Shown piece after piece: positions 1 to 11,196 of a DNA stretch of 64,000 bases. The notes beneath the pieces were generated by a model, which saw nothing but the letters and a program-made list of their open reading frames with translations, had not been told where the DNA came from and searched no databases. Both the position numbers and the translations under genes were made by a program. Source of the stretch: Podarcis raffonei (lineage: Eukaryota > Chordata > Lepidosauria > Squamata > Lacertidae); NCBI RefSeq assembly GCF_027172205.1, contig NC_070606.1, positions 101,656,534-101,720,533 on the forward strand, written 5' to 3'. Every line of letters starts with the position of its first letter. Positions within the stretch are counted from its first letter, which is position 1.

Positions 1-1480
1 CTGCTGCAGCCCATTCACAATCCTCCAAGCAGAGCTTGGATTTCTCTTGAACATCCCAGCTCCCAGGAGCTGGCAGGGAGGAAGCCACCAGACAGCCCCA
101 TGTGACCTCACTTTGCTCCTGGCCGCCTTGCGGGGAGGAAGCCAAGCCCAGCAGCAGGCCAGGCTCTGAGGGCCTGTCCTCCCACGGCCTGGAAGCACAT
201 CTGGGTTCCCTCTGGCCGGCCAGAAGGTGTGAGAACCCAGGACAGCAGAATCTCCCTCGAGGTGGTTTCAAGAGATTCAGGCTGGGGCAGAAGGAGGCTC
301 CCTTTAGCCACCACAGAAAACAGCTTGATATGCTCTTCCTCCAGGAGTCTCCCCACTTGCAGGAAGTTTTTAATGCTTGATGTTCTGCTGTGTTCTGTTG
401 TCCCAGGGGGGCTGGGGCAACCCAGTCAGATGCGCGGGGCACAAGGGGAGGTGGTGGACTCTCAGCTTTTGGTGAGGAACATCAGAAGAGGGTGTGGGAT
501 CAGGCCAAAGGGGGCCCATCTGTTCTTGCAGAGGCCAGCCAAATGCTTATTGTGAGAAACAGGCAAGCAGAACCCAAATGCGAGAGCCCTCTGCCCTCCT
601 GGTGGCCATCACTGCCTCCAATGGGAGCAAATGCCACAGCTTAGCTGAGTGAAAAAGCCCTTCCTTTTACCTGTTGTGAATCTTCCAACCTTCAGCTTCA
701 CTGGAAGAAAAATCAGCAATTGAGGAAATCCTTCTTGGACGGAATAGATCTTTCTGGCTCCTTCCTTCCCAGCTGTTCTCAGAGGCTACAACCAGAAGCG
801 TTTCCTCATTTGTCCAGGACGGCTCTTTCCCTCCCTCTTCTTACTGAAGTTCATTGTTGATTTTTCCGTCAGGAAAGGAGCACGGAGAATCGAGCAAATT
901 AAATTTCATCTGCAAACAGGTGGGTGTGAAATTGTAGCAGCCCCAGGCTGTGGGGCCGCCATACACATAGAAGAACTCACGAGGGTGGGGGGGTGTGCAT
1001 GGGGGAGTGTTACAAATTGCCAGACATGCTCACCGGAGCAACTGCTCTCCCACCCCCCGTCCCCCATCCCATAAAACCAATATTGAGGGCCTCCCCCTCT
1101 GACTTGCCCTGTGGTTGCCTTGAGGATTTCCCTGTGAGCAAAAGAGTAGATTTGATTAAGCCAGAAGAACATAAAGCCTCAAAAGGAGCTCCTCAGGGGG
1201 CCCCAATCCCTCCAGCCAGCTCATCTCGGCTTAATTCTCAGCTTGCTGGGCCTCCACACCCTTTGAAGCCGGATTTCAGGACTCCAGGCCTGGTCAGGAA
1301 CAACAGGGCAGGTGGAACCACTGAAGATTGCAGCTCAGGTAATAAACAGGATGATGCCCTGAGATGAAGGAAGAATAGTTGGAGCAGCGCATAAGACACA
1401 CAGGGGTTGGGATGGGGGCCAATGGCAATCATTTGCTTCCACTTGATACTTTGAATATTTGTGTCTCACAACCACACTCC
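1..1480. other. non-coding flank, no gene recognised
   Basis: Mostly non-repetitive sequence. Open frames here are short, overlap on both strands, and lack splice context or a recognisable domain. Stretches near 840-905 and 1,100-1,170 are AT-richer and look unique; they could be regulatory but nothing proves it. Confidence 0.4.
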
Positions 1481-1489
1481 ATACATTCC

Positions 1490-2300
1490 TACCATTTGAA
1501 TCATAGAACTGTAGAGTTAAAAGGGCCCCAAAGGTCATTAGTCCAAGCCCTGAAATGCAGGAATCACACCTAAATCATCCCTGACATTTGACCATCCAAC
1601 CTCTGCTTAAAAACCTCCAAGGAAGGAGAGGCCACCAAGAGCGGCAGAACATATGCCCTCGCTGCCCAGGGCAGGCGCACTCCCAAGGGGCCGCTCCCAG
1701 GCGCGGGATAGCAGCTTGGGGGCCCAGAGTGGCGCGCACACCCTGCAGCCGGGGGCAGAGCAAGCCGCCCATGGTGGACATTTGGTGTGCCCCCCACCCA
1801 TGACTCCCAAGCCTCCATCAAGCTGTCAAAATGAAGGGGGATGGGGGGATGACACCGGCAAAGCGGCGCAGCTCCCCCCTTACCCCAACAGCTCGTGGTG
1901 GGCTTGAGAGTCGCAGGGTGGCGGCGCACCGAATGTCACCCCCCTCAGTGAGGGCACCTGGGGCAACCCGCCCCCACCGCCCCGCCTTCCTACACCCTTG
2001 TCCACCCCCTCTTGTGGGAGTCTGTTCCACTGTCAAACAGCTCCTACTGTCAGAAAGTTCTTACTGATGTTGAGTCGGAGTCTCCTTCCTTGTAACTAGA
2101 AGCCATGGGTTCGAGTCCTGCCCTCCGGAGCAGGAGAAAACAAGCTTGTTCCATCTTCCACGTGACAGCCCTTGAGATATTTGAAGGTGGCTCTCATATC
2201 TTCTTTCAGTCTCCTCTTCTCCAGGCTGACACATAACCAGCTCCGTCAAGCGCTCCTCATAAGGCTTGGTTTCCAGACCTTGATCTTCTTGGTCTGCCTC
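1490..2300 (-). mobile_element. CR1 LINE 3' region split by a GC-rich insert
   Basis: Positions 1,490-1,638 and about 2,008-2,300 match the minus-strand 3' part of CR1: the ATTCTATG-type tail, the AAC-CTC-CAA-type 3' segment, and the end of the reverse-transcriptase frame. The same segments occur in order in the better copy at 60,357-61,075. Between them lies about 370 bp of GC-rich sequence that interrupts the CR1 alignment. That insert is unclassified; a similar GC-rich block occurs at 28,755-29,085. The copy is old and diverged. Confidence 0.65.
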
Positions 2301-2419
2301 GATGGCATAGCCGGGGAGGCAGGGAGACAGCAGCCCCCTAAATCAAGTAAATTAATAAAACACTAACTGAGGTTATGCCCCCTAACATACAGCATGCCTT
2401 GCCCTAACCTAAATCCTAC

Positions 2420-3920
2420 AAGGTCTTCCTCTTCTGCCCACCTTCCAGCTTGTCAACATCTTTCTAAAATTGTGGTGCCCAGAAGTGGATGCAGGACTCC
2501 AGGTGATGACTGGGGTGGGACTGTGACTTCCCTTGATCTAAGGGCTCATCCACACTTCTGCTTGTCTCTTGTTTTTTCACCTGTGCTCAGGTGTTGCCTG
2601 TTGGCTTCCCATAATGGGTCTCTGGTTGGCCACTGTGAGAGCAAGGTGCTGAACTAGACAGGCTCTTATTCTGTTGGAAGTGCAAGATGAAAAGGGACCA
2701 GCTGTGAGAAACAGAGGTGGCCGTTCATCCTGGAAACTTGGGCGGGTGATGTAGGAGCTCCCCCCCCTTCCCAGAGTGAAAAATCAGTGGCTTAAGGACC
2801 CCCTTGGGGAGAGGCATTAAAGCCAGGCCTGCCCCACCCCGAAATGGCTTTTAAAAAGAAACGGAAATGGGCCTGCCTCCATCGGAGTTCAAGATCAAAA
2901 CAGAGAACTTTCGCCTTTTGATGGCGCATGTTGGACAAAGTCTCCATTACACTCGCATTAGGTGCCCCTGTTTTGTAACAACACCCCCGGCAGTGGGGCT
3001 AAGCGGATTAGAGATATTGGCCTGCTCTTCTCTTTGCAAATGGGCTGTCAAAAGAAACTCTTGTTCCGCAGCCTTCCCTCTGAAGCCCGTGGCGTCCGAC
3101 GAGGCAGGGTGTCCCGGGACCCTCCAACTCTTTGGCCACTGCTCTCCCCCCCCACCTTCTGCTCCCAGTTCTTTAATAAAGAAGGATGGAGGGGGGGAGC
3201 ATGATTAGCACTCGGTCCCGCAGTGCTGGGGAAAGGCCAGGATCACCATCTTTTGCCTCTTCCCCTCCTGCCTTTGGGAAGGAGAATTGACTCCTTACAG
3301 CTGTGCCTGCTTTCTGCAGAAGCCCAGAGACGCACAGATGTTGGCATTTTCCCTGGGTTAAGACGTCTTCCAAAGCCCTTTCTTCACGTTTGTTACTTCT
3401 TTATTATCCCGGGGGGGGGGGGGGTGTCTTCCCTTCTGAAGAAACCGGCCTGGGATAATGAAGAGAGCGGCCGTTGCCAGGCGCACGATGATGCGGGGCC
3501 TCCTTTCTCACCCTCCCCAGAACGAGGTCTCCTTTGTGGCAGAGCAGCAGGTAGCCGTGGCCGGCAAGGTCACTGCCCCGTCCAGCCCTGGGGGGCTCCC
3601 TTTGTGCCGCCTCCTCTCACTTGCTGCACATTTGTCCAGAGATGCGAAAGGTCAGCCGCATGCCGTGGCGCCATACCTGGGCCTTTGTCTCCCGAGCTGG
3701 AGAGATCTTACAGAAATAATTTCCTGGAAAGCAGTTGCTGGGGCAGGAGGGAAGGAGGGAAGGAGCCTTGCTTGTAACATCTGCATGGAGAGGGAGGGAG
3801 GGGAGCAGAGAGCCAAGAGCTCAGGAGGATCACGGCAGCGCGGCTTCCCCCCATTTCTGAGGTTGTGCAGGAGTTGGACCATGTGCAAACAGGAGGTGGG
3901 AGCAGCCAGGGGCTCTTCTC
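2420..3920. other. unique non-coding stretch, possible conserved element
   Basis: No gene recognised. The part at about 2,840-3,110 looks non-repetitive and carries homeobox-like (GGATTA) and octamer-like (TTTGCAAAT) strings. In human the side of CPN2 away from LRRC15 leads to HES1, whose flanks hold many conserved enhancers, so an enhancer is possible. This is inference only. Poly-G runs occur at 3,410-3,424. Confidence 0.3.
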
Positions 3921-3923
3921 CTG

Positions 3924-4047
3924 ACATTTGGAATTAGAATCATGGAATCAGAGTCGGAGGTGTCCCCCAAAGGACATCTAGTCCAACCCCCTGCAATGCA
4001 GGAATCTCAGCTAAAGCATCCATGGCAGATGGCCATCCAAGCTCTGC
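3924..4047 (-). mobile_element. CR1 LINE 3' tail
   Basis: This minus-strand CR1 end begins with the AATCATGGAATCAGAG-type tail. It is interrupted at 4,048 by two SINE insertions and resumes at about 4,573 (TTAGAAACCTCC), as expected from intact CR1 copies. Confidence 0.7.
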
Positions 4048-4297
4048 CGGGTCATGTGGCCAGCATGACTAAGCCGCTTCTGGCAAACCAGAGCAGCGCA
4101 CGGAAACACCGTTTACCTTCCTGCCGGAGCGGGACCTATTTATCTACTTGCACTTGGACGTGCTTTCGAACTGCTAGGTTGGCAGGAGCAGGGACCGAGG
4201 AACGGGAGCTCACCCCATCGCGGGGGTTCGAACCGCCGACCTTCTGATTGGCAAGTCCTAGGCTCTGTGGTTTAACCCACAAATGCACCCGCGTCCC
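4048..4297 (-). mobile_element. Sauria-type tRNA SINE (3'-truncated)
   Basis: This is a tRNA-headed SINE. The Pol III B-box-like GGTTCGAA lies near its right (5') end, and the body is shared with copies at 4,315, 6,338 and 22,463. It sits inside CR1. A 12-bp target duplication with one mismatch flanks it (tccaagctctgc at 4,036-4,047; tccaagttctgc at 4,298-4,309). Confidence 0.8.
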
Positions 4298-4314
4298 TCC
4301 AAGTTCTGCTTAAG

Positions 4315-4572
4315 GTAAAGTAAAGGGACCCCTGACCATTAGGTCCAGTCGTGACCAACTCTGGGGTTGCGGCGCTCATCTCGCTTTATTGGCCGAGGGA
4401 GCCGGCTTTTGCCCGCAGACAGCTTCCGGGTCATGTGGCCAGCATGACTAAGCCACTTCTGGCAAACCAAAGCAGCACACGGAAACGCCGTTTACCTTCC
4501 CGCTGGAGCGGTACCTATTTATCTACTTGCACTTTGTGCTTTCGAACTGCTAGGTTGGCAGGCGCTGGGACT
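4315..4572 (-). mobile_element. Sauria-type SINE, 5'-truncated
   Basis: A second SINE copy lies in the same CR1 within 20 bp of the first, in the same orientation. It keeps the 3' end (GGGACCCCTGACCATTAGGTC when read on the plus strand is the reverse of the usual tail) but lacks the tRNA head. Short matching flanks (tctgcttaag and tctgcttag) suggest separate insertion. Confidence 0.7.
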
Positions 4573-4639
4573 GCTCTGCTTAGAAACCTCCAATTGGTTC
4601 CTAGTTCTTTACCTGGGTTTTTCTGCATCCTCTGATGTG

Positions 4640-5590
4640 AGGGTCCAAGGACCATTGAAATGATGCCCTAAGATCTTAATAAACTGGCACCTCAAAAGAG
4701 TTCTGGATCACCCAGTCTGAAGTCTAGAGGCAGTAAAAAGCAGGCCTGAGTCACCCCTCCTTGTTTTCTTTACCTTAAAGAAAATTGATCTGAGGATCTG
4801 ATTAATGACCTCAGTGCTTTGACACGAATGGGATCCTTTGGCCCCCAATTAGCCAATGTAAAGGACTTTCTTCTTATCTATGTTGGATACCTGAGAGTGG
4901 CCTCTTAGTGGATGTCTGGGGTGTTTTGCACCTGAGCTAGGAGAGAAAGCCCAGGTCTCTCCCCCGGAGTGAGCTGTTAAGAAGGGGCCATTCTCCCCTA
5001 ATTGGGCACTCAGGAAGCCCCCTTGCAGAGGGTGGCACAAGGGGAATGGGCTGGCAAACAGCATCCTGTTTTGGAGAGGCAAGAAGAAAAAGAAGCTGCC
5101 CCTTAGAATGAGTTAAACATTAGGAAAGTATTTGGAATCACCTTTTGGAGACAAAAGGGGCTTAGGCCTTGACTAGCACTGACATTAACCCCATGGAATC
5201 CTGTGGTCCTGCAGCCTTCCCCTTAATTGGCCACCCCAGGGATGCAAAGACGCTCACCCACCTTGGAAATTCATGTTCGTGGCTCCTGACTATACCACAC
5301 AAAGGCCCTCTGCCTGCAGGCATCCTGTCTGTCCAAAAATGCTGCCCATCAGATTTTGCTGCTCTTGGGCTAGGAGAGAAAGCTGCGCTCCAGCAATCAT
5401 TCTGCACAACCACTGCCTCATTAACTCCTCCAGAGATGGGAAAGGAAATGCTCCAAGTAGCAAATTTCAGTGCGCAACCATGTTTGACAGCTTTCCTGTT
5501 TTATCCTGTATTATCCAAAGCTGATGCCCATCAGATTTTGCCGCCGTTGGACTAGAGAAGCAAACCGTGGTCTGGCTGTTGGCCAGCTCC
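4640..5590. other. non-repetitive non-coding stretch
   Basis: No gene or known repeat recognised. It contains homeobox-core strings (CCAATTAGCCAATG near 4,846; TTAATTGG near 5,223). Two related sub-blocks share a GGGCTAGGAGAGAAAG-like string near 4,933 and 5,368. It is a candidate regulatory region, not demonstrated. Confidence 0.3.
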
Positions 5591-5679
5591 TTTGGTTAGC
5601 GTGTGGCGCTGATGCCAAGGTTGCAGGCACAATCTCCATCTGGGACAGCTGCAATTCGAGGGTTTAATGATTCATGCAG

Positions 5680-5917
5680 CGCTATGGAACTCCCTGCCAC
5701 AGGAGGCAGAGATGGCCCCCGACCTGGATGGCTGTAAAAGAGGAGTAAGGAAAGGACTATTGATGGCTCCTAGCGGCAGCCATGAATCCCATTTGCTGGA
5801 AACCACAAGAGGAGAAAAGGCTTCTTGTGCTCGGATCCTGCTTGTGGGTTCAGAACAGGATGCTTGACTAGATAGGCCGCTGGCCGGATCCAGGGGGCTC
5901 TCCTTGTGTTCTTATGT
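5680..5917 (+). mobile_element. CR1/L3-type LINE 3' end
   Basis: It begins with GGAACTCCCTGCCACAGGAGG and ends near TCTCCTTGTGTTCTTATG. The same 3' region recurs at 11,955, 28,318, 35,352, 38,150, 39,815 and 40,870. The 35.1-kb copy continues upstream into reverse-transcriptase-like sequence, so this is a LINE end rather than a gene. Confidence 0.65.
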
Positions 5918-6337
5918 GGGGTGGGGGTCCTGGCAAGCAGCAGCTGGTCTCAACATGTGGATGAGGCCAGACTCTCAGCAGAATCCCCCTCAAATGGAGC
6001 AGTTTTGGCACGGATAACCAAGCAGGCCACTGGGTCACAGAGACACCCCTGATTACCACAGCCCCCCACAAACTCTGCCGCCTGACCCCTCTCCCAGTGG
6101 GCCCGAGTAGGCACGAATGGGAACAATGGTAGGCTGCAGGGCCGGGTTGAGGTTGGATGAGGCCCCCAGCTACTGAAGGTAATGAGGACCTTTGTATGTC
6201 CAGCTGTCCTTTGTCAACAACAAATTGTCACTGTTTTTTGTGTTGAATATGTGCTATATAGTAATTGATGGACCCTATAGGTATCTCAAGCCATTTGCAC
6301 ATAGCAAATAGGAGTCAACACAACACAAAACACTGTA

Positions 6338-6683
6338 AAAAGGACCCCTGACCATTAGGTCCAGTCGTGGCCGACTCTGGGGTTGCGGCGCTCATCTCAC
6401 TTTATTGGCCGAGGGAGCTGGCGTACAGCTTCCGGGTCATGTGGCCAGCATGACTAAGCCGCTTCTGGCAAACCAGAGCAGCGCACGGAAACGCCGTTTA
6501 CCTTCCCGCCAGAGCGGTACCTATTTATCTACTTGCACTTTGATGTGCTTTCGAACTGCTAGGTTGGCAGGAGCAGGGACCAAGCAACGGGAGCTCACCC
6601 CGTTGCGGGGATTCGAACCGCCAACCTTCTGATCTGCAAGTCCTAGGCTCTGTGGTTTAACCCACAGTGCCACCTGCGTCCCT
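6338..6683 (-). mobile_element. Sauria-type SINE, near full length
   Basis: The tRNA-like head is at the right, with an A-box region near the GCGTCCC end and B-box-like GGTTCGAATCCCC. The body and AGGGACCCC-type 3' end follow. Flanking acaaaacactgta and acaaaacattgta look like a 13-bp target duplication with one mismatch. Confidence 0.85.
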
Positions 6684-6699
6684 TACAAAACATTGTATG

Positions 6700-7790
6700 T
6701 AGGTTTTATTTTATTTGTTTTTTATCTTATATTTTGGAAATGTACATCCATTTTTTTTCTTTAATTATTTCAGGGCCCCCAAGAGAGTGGGGCCCTAAGC
6801 CATAGCTTGCTTAGCTTATACGTAAATCCAGCACTGCGGCTGCCCCCTCTCCCCATGGGCCCCATAACAGGAGAGAAAGTGCCGCGTCTGGGGCTGGGGG
6901 CAGCAAAGCAGCCTTCTCCAGCATCCTCACTGCCAGCGCCATTGTGCTGCCTCCGCCTGCCCCATGTCCCTGGGAAGAGGCCTTCCCCTTCAAAGGCGCA
7001 TCCCATTCTCCAGCCGGGCTCCGAAAGCAGCATGGAGCTGGTCGCAGAGGCCTTCTCCCAGCGTGAGAGAGCAGAGAGGCCAGCCGAGGTTGCAGGTACT
7101 TTTCATCCTTCCACGCAGGAGAGCTGCCACTTCCCGCTGCTAGGAATTTGTCTTCCCTTTCCCCCCTCTAGACGGGAGCAGCCAGGCCTGGACGCCCCGA
7201 CAACGCGGGGATAACTTGATTAAGGCGATGGCAGGCCGGCAGGAGCTCTTGGCCCTTCACCCTCTCCAGGGGAACAGACACAATTTATGTGGCAATTAGC
7301 CACCCGTTCCTTCCTTGGCCATGTTTCAGCCGCCCTCAGCCCAGATGCAGGGACCACAAGGGCTCTCTCTGCGTGGCACTGGCCAAGCAGCAAACCCAGG
7401 AAGGTCACAAATAAAACTGTTCCTAGCAGGCCCTGCTTAGGGAATGTTGGTCGTCTCAGTCCTGTAAGAAAAGCGCTCAGATTTCTTGTCCTGGAGAGGT
7501 TTGCTTCTTCTGAATCCCTACTTACTGCTGATTTGCAAAGTCAACTCTGCCCTCTGACCCCCAAAAGTGCATTTTCAATGTTAACATGATGATTTTCAAT
7601 GTTATAATGATGATTTTAAAGCAGGCAACATTAATGCAAGCCATTTACAAAAAGACACCTGCAATCAGTTAGGAATCAAAGCTGAGTTTAGGAGTTAACA
7701 ACAAACAAAGTTGCCACCGCTCTGTTGCATTCCTGGGCCGTTCCTGATTTTTCTCCTCTGGGGCCCCTGCAGTGATGGGGAGTGGCTGCC
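6700..7790. other. non-coding stretch, no gene recognised
   Basis: Mixed unique sequence. The open frame at 6,807-7,214 is low-complexity Pro/Ser-rich and has an overlapping antisense frame, so it is not called. The part at 7,560-7,710 is AT-rich, looks unique, and may be regulatory. Confidence 0.3.
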
Positions 7791-7794
7791 TTCC

Positions 7795-7875
7795 CTGTCA
7801 GCCCAGCCTTTCCCAACATGGCACCCTCCAGATGTTTGGACCACAACTCCCATCAGCCTCTGCTAGCACAGCTGT
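7795..7875. repeat. short interspersed repeat, fold-back family half
   Basis: The string CACCCTCCAGATGTTTGGACCACAACTCCCATCA is typical of a very common reptile interspersed repeat. A palindromic relative is at 36,031-36,081. Only one half is present here. Confidence 0.55.
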
Positions 7876-8152
7876 TTGAGGACACTGGGCTTGACAAGGC
7901 ACCTTTCCAAGTTGGAAAATGCTGAGCATGGCATTTTCTCTGGAATGGGCATCAGTCTGTTGGTTTTTATAGAGAATCTGAGTGGCGTCATCACACACAC
8001 ACACACCCCTCTTGGCATTCCAGGTTTTCTGCACTGTCCTCAGCCTTCTCCACCCTTTCCTTTCCTCCACGCTTTCCAGGCATGGTCCATGATTTAAAGC
8101 TCCATGTCTGAACGCCCTTTTTCTTGCTCCGTAGCCTTCCCCATGGAAACCC

Positions 8153-8233
8153 GCTCTTTAAAGCTCAGTTGGAGCAAACAGCAATCTGCAGAAAACCCGA
8201 ATCGATGTTTGCCCCGATTGAGCGCCAAAGAGC
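8153..8233. repeat. fold-back repeat with 27-bp inverted arms
   Basis: Arms 8,153-8,179 and 8,207-8,233 are inverted copies of each other (21 of 27 match) around a 27-bp spacer. The same arm and spacer motif recurs at 10,006-10,079. This suggests remnants of a non-autonomous DNA element with internal fold-back; the family is not recognised. Confidence 0.55.
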
Positions 8234-8599
8234 AGGTTTTCGCAGGAGAGAAACAAAAACCCTCTCGGATGCAGAGCTTTGATGCGCCGGCCTTTGCCTG
8301 GAGAGAGCAGGGCAAGAGGCAAGGGTCAGTGAGTGGGACTGGGTGCTGGGGGGCTCTTAACGGGTTCTTTCCACTTGCTGAAAACCCCTTTGTTTCTCAA
8401 AGCCATTGGAAACCGCCTTTTGTTTCTTCTCTCCTTTGTGTACTGCTGACGATGGGAGTGGAATGACAAGGCATCCGTTTGCGTGTCCAGATTGTACTTT
8501 ATGGCATTTTACTGATTTCGTTGTACTCCATGCACACTTCTGTGGAAACCACCTTGGGGCCTGCGTGACATAAAATGGGTAAAAAGCCGTCATCATCGC

Positions 8600-8720
8600 T
8601 GGGTGGGAGAGCCCCTGCCCTGCATGCAGGAAGTCCCAGGTTCAAGCAGCACCTGCAGGCAGGGCTGGGAATGCCTCTCCTCTGAAACTCTGGGCAGCTG
8701 CTGCCAGTCAGTGCGGTAAC
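8600..8720 (+). mobile_element. tRNA-derived MIR-like SINE
   Basis: It has an A-box-like GGTGGGAGAGCCCC start, a B-box-like CCAGGTTCAAGC, and a body containing CAGCTGCTGCCAGTCAGTG. This is the pattern of amniote MIR-like tRNA SINEs. Confidence 0.55.
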
Positions 8721-8729
8721 AGGTCAATA

Positions 8730-9990
8730 GCATGCTTTAAAAAATAACGCACCATCTCAGCTAGAATCAACTGATGCTCTCCACAGCTGACTCTCCTGAA
8801 CACTTTGGAGGATGCCAACAGGCAACGTGGGAATAAAGGATTCATAGATTTTCCTCAACCACCGTGAGATTCTCAATGGCCTGAGCCTGGAGAGAGCCCT
8901 TGCAGTGGGACTCTGGTATTAGAATGCAAGGATAACAGCGACTGCAGAAAACACGGCCCATAAAACCAAACTTTCCCATGGAAAAGAAAAACCAAACTCA
9001 TTATTTTTGGCAATATGGTGGTCCTTTACTTCTTATACCAATAAGCCAATAAACTCCCACAAGTGGCATTAGGCATTTGGTTATCTTAACCATCAATTGC
9101 AAGCTCCACATAATTTTATTCTGATATGTTGCCCAACGGCAATCAGAACTGTATCATTCTTTACATTTAGAAATATCGCTATTGAAAGATGGCAGTGTTG
9201 TTGCTGTGGGAGGAGAGTGGGGAGAAGTTGTGCTATCTTTCCTGTCTTTTTAAGAAAATATGGATGCATTTTGCCAAAATCTTTTCTAAAAATATCAGCT
9301 TATGCTGTGTAGACGCTCCTGTTCCCCCGGCACCGCTGGTTTGGGGAGTGATTTCACGCATCTGCCGAGCGACGTCCCTGGCGGGGCATCCCAGGGCTTC
9401 CTCGCTTTATGACCCCAGGATCTCTTCTCCCTCCGTGGCCTCCGCCTCCAGGGGGCCGGGGGGCGTTCTGCCCGCCCCAGCGTTAGGCCTCTTTGCCATT
9501 GTGCCCTTTCAGAGCTGCCTGGAAAGAAGGGGAGGGACTTTCATGGTTCCTGGGGGGACAAAGGCAGGACATTTCGCCCGGCTTCATTACACAATCATCA
9601 GAGATGCCGGAGCAACATTTCCCACTAGTTATCATAAATAGTTGGTTGGTTGGTTGGGGCGGAGGGCAAGCCTCTTTCGGAGGCGTCCAAGTCGGTTGCC
9701 GTCAGCGCCTCTTGCAGAAGCAAGCTCCATCGTCTAATTCTGCACTGCGTGAAGAAGTCTTTCCAGGTATTCATCCTGTATTGTCCAACATTCCACAAAT
9801 GTCCACCAATTCTAGTGTTAGGAGAGAGCGAGGAACTTTCCTCTCCATGCTGTGCATAATTTTATAAACTCCTATCATGTCTCTTCTCTCTGGGCTCATC
9901 TACGCTTCCCCTTGTCCCGTGTGCAGGAAGTGGAGGGTCTGAGCCGTTTTCTGCTTGTCCTGTGCTTCCAGGCCTGGGTTCCTGCCACTT
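8730..9990. other. non-coding stretch, no gene recognised
   Basis: AT-rich unique sequence at 8,990-9,310 has no repeat signature. A short (TTGG)n run lies near 9,641. Open frames at 9,189-9,641 and 9,493-9,867 overlap one another and lack domain or splice support. Confidence 0.3.
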
Positions 9991-10005
9991 GCCTCTGGAA
10001 AAGCT

Positions 10006-10079
10006 GCTCTTTAGCGTTCAATCGGAACAAACAGCAGTTTGCGAGAAGCCCAGTGGGCAGTTGTTCCGATTCAGAGCTA
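10006..10079. repeat. fold-back repeat, second copy
   Basis: The arm at 10,012-10,030 is an inverted copy of 10,061-10,079 (16 of 19 match). The arm sequence is the same family as that at 8,153-8,233. The stretch just upstream (9,890-10,000) also resembles 2,545-2,600, so the whole element may be larger. Confidence 0.5.
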
Positions 10080-10089
10080 AACCTCAGGA

Positions 10090-11190
10090 GGAAAGCAGCA
10101 AACAGAATTGAGGAGGAGTCCTTCCTCGCCTTTTCTCTAAACCAAAAAAAATCCCACCAACCTTTCCTCACGGGGGGGGGGGTGTCATTCCATCTGCAGA
10201 CCTCCGGAAAAGATGCTCTTCCACCCACCTGAAACCTTTACAGGTCCTTGCCTGCCTCCTGAGCACCCCACCCGCCGTGGATGTGATGATGTTGTGCTAA
10301 TGCTCCCCCCAAAAGTCCAGGTGGCCTTGCAGGCCTCTCTCACCTGGGCTCAGCTCCGCTTGCCAGAAGCCCCTTGAAGTGAGCAACCCACCCACCCCCG
10401 AGGGCTGGAGAGGAACATGGATAAGCTGCCAGGCATCAGCCCAGCTGGCTCTGGTTACCTGCTCCTCTTGCCTCTTCTCCCCCCCCAAACTTGGCTTCTG
10501 CTTTTTCCAGATGTTGTTGGAGCTGAGGGTTCAGCAATGCAGTCCTGAGACCCTTTTCTGCCACCTGGTGGAGGGCAGGTGAGTGTCGGGTCTCGGCCTC
10601 CAGGCCCTCCCCAAGAAGCGCTCTGGCCCAGGGCACCTGGACCTGAGCTCAGGCAGCCTTCCCTCCCTCTGCCCACCTAGGAGACCTGCCCCAGGGGCTG
10701 CTTCCCAAATTGAATCCCAGGGTGAACATCTAAGAGTGGACCCCTGGACATGTTGTGCACCTGCAGCCCTGGGTAGAGGATGCCTATGGAAACCAGCAAG
10801 CCAGATTCGAGGGCGACTCTGCTGGAAACTGCAATAGGAAAGGCTTTGCAGGGAGAGCACTGGATTCCCAAGCACACCCAGGCTTGCAACATTCACCCCT
10901 GCGGAGCGGGGCAGCCAGCATACATGGCTAGCTGGCGCCCTCTGCTGGCTCCTTGCTAAAAAATATTCATGTTTAGACAAGGCTACCCAGATGCCTGGAA
11001 AGTGAATTTTAATCTGCTTTTGTGTTGTACATTTCCATAGGTTTTAAAGTATTGTTGTAAATTTTCCTGGTGTTTATTTTTTCTTTTTGTATACTGTTTT
11101 GAGGTTTTGAGGTTTGTCTGTTTGCAATCAACCAGTGTATACGTGTTAGGAAATTAACTAAGGGTGCCAGTCGTGGCATCAGCTGGTATT
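10090..11190. other. non-coding stretch, L2-like tail at the end
   Basis: No gene recognised. GC-rich unique sequence runs to about 10,960. The last 200 bp (TTTTAATCTGCTTTTGTG onward, TGTTTTGAGG) looks like an old LINE 3' end next to the solo LTR. Confidence 0.3.
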
Positions 11191-11196
11191 GGGGTC

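Noticed and set aside
3223-3937. Plus-strand frames of 184 and 159 codons
   Set aside because: Overlapping frames include a poly-G tract and lack splice context or any domain.
9189-9641. 150-codon plus-strand frame
   Set aside because: No domain, no initiation context, and overlaps other frames; treated as chance.
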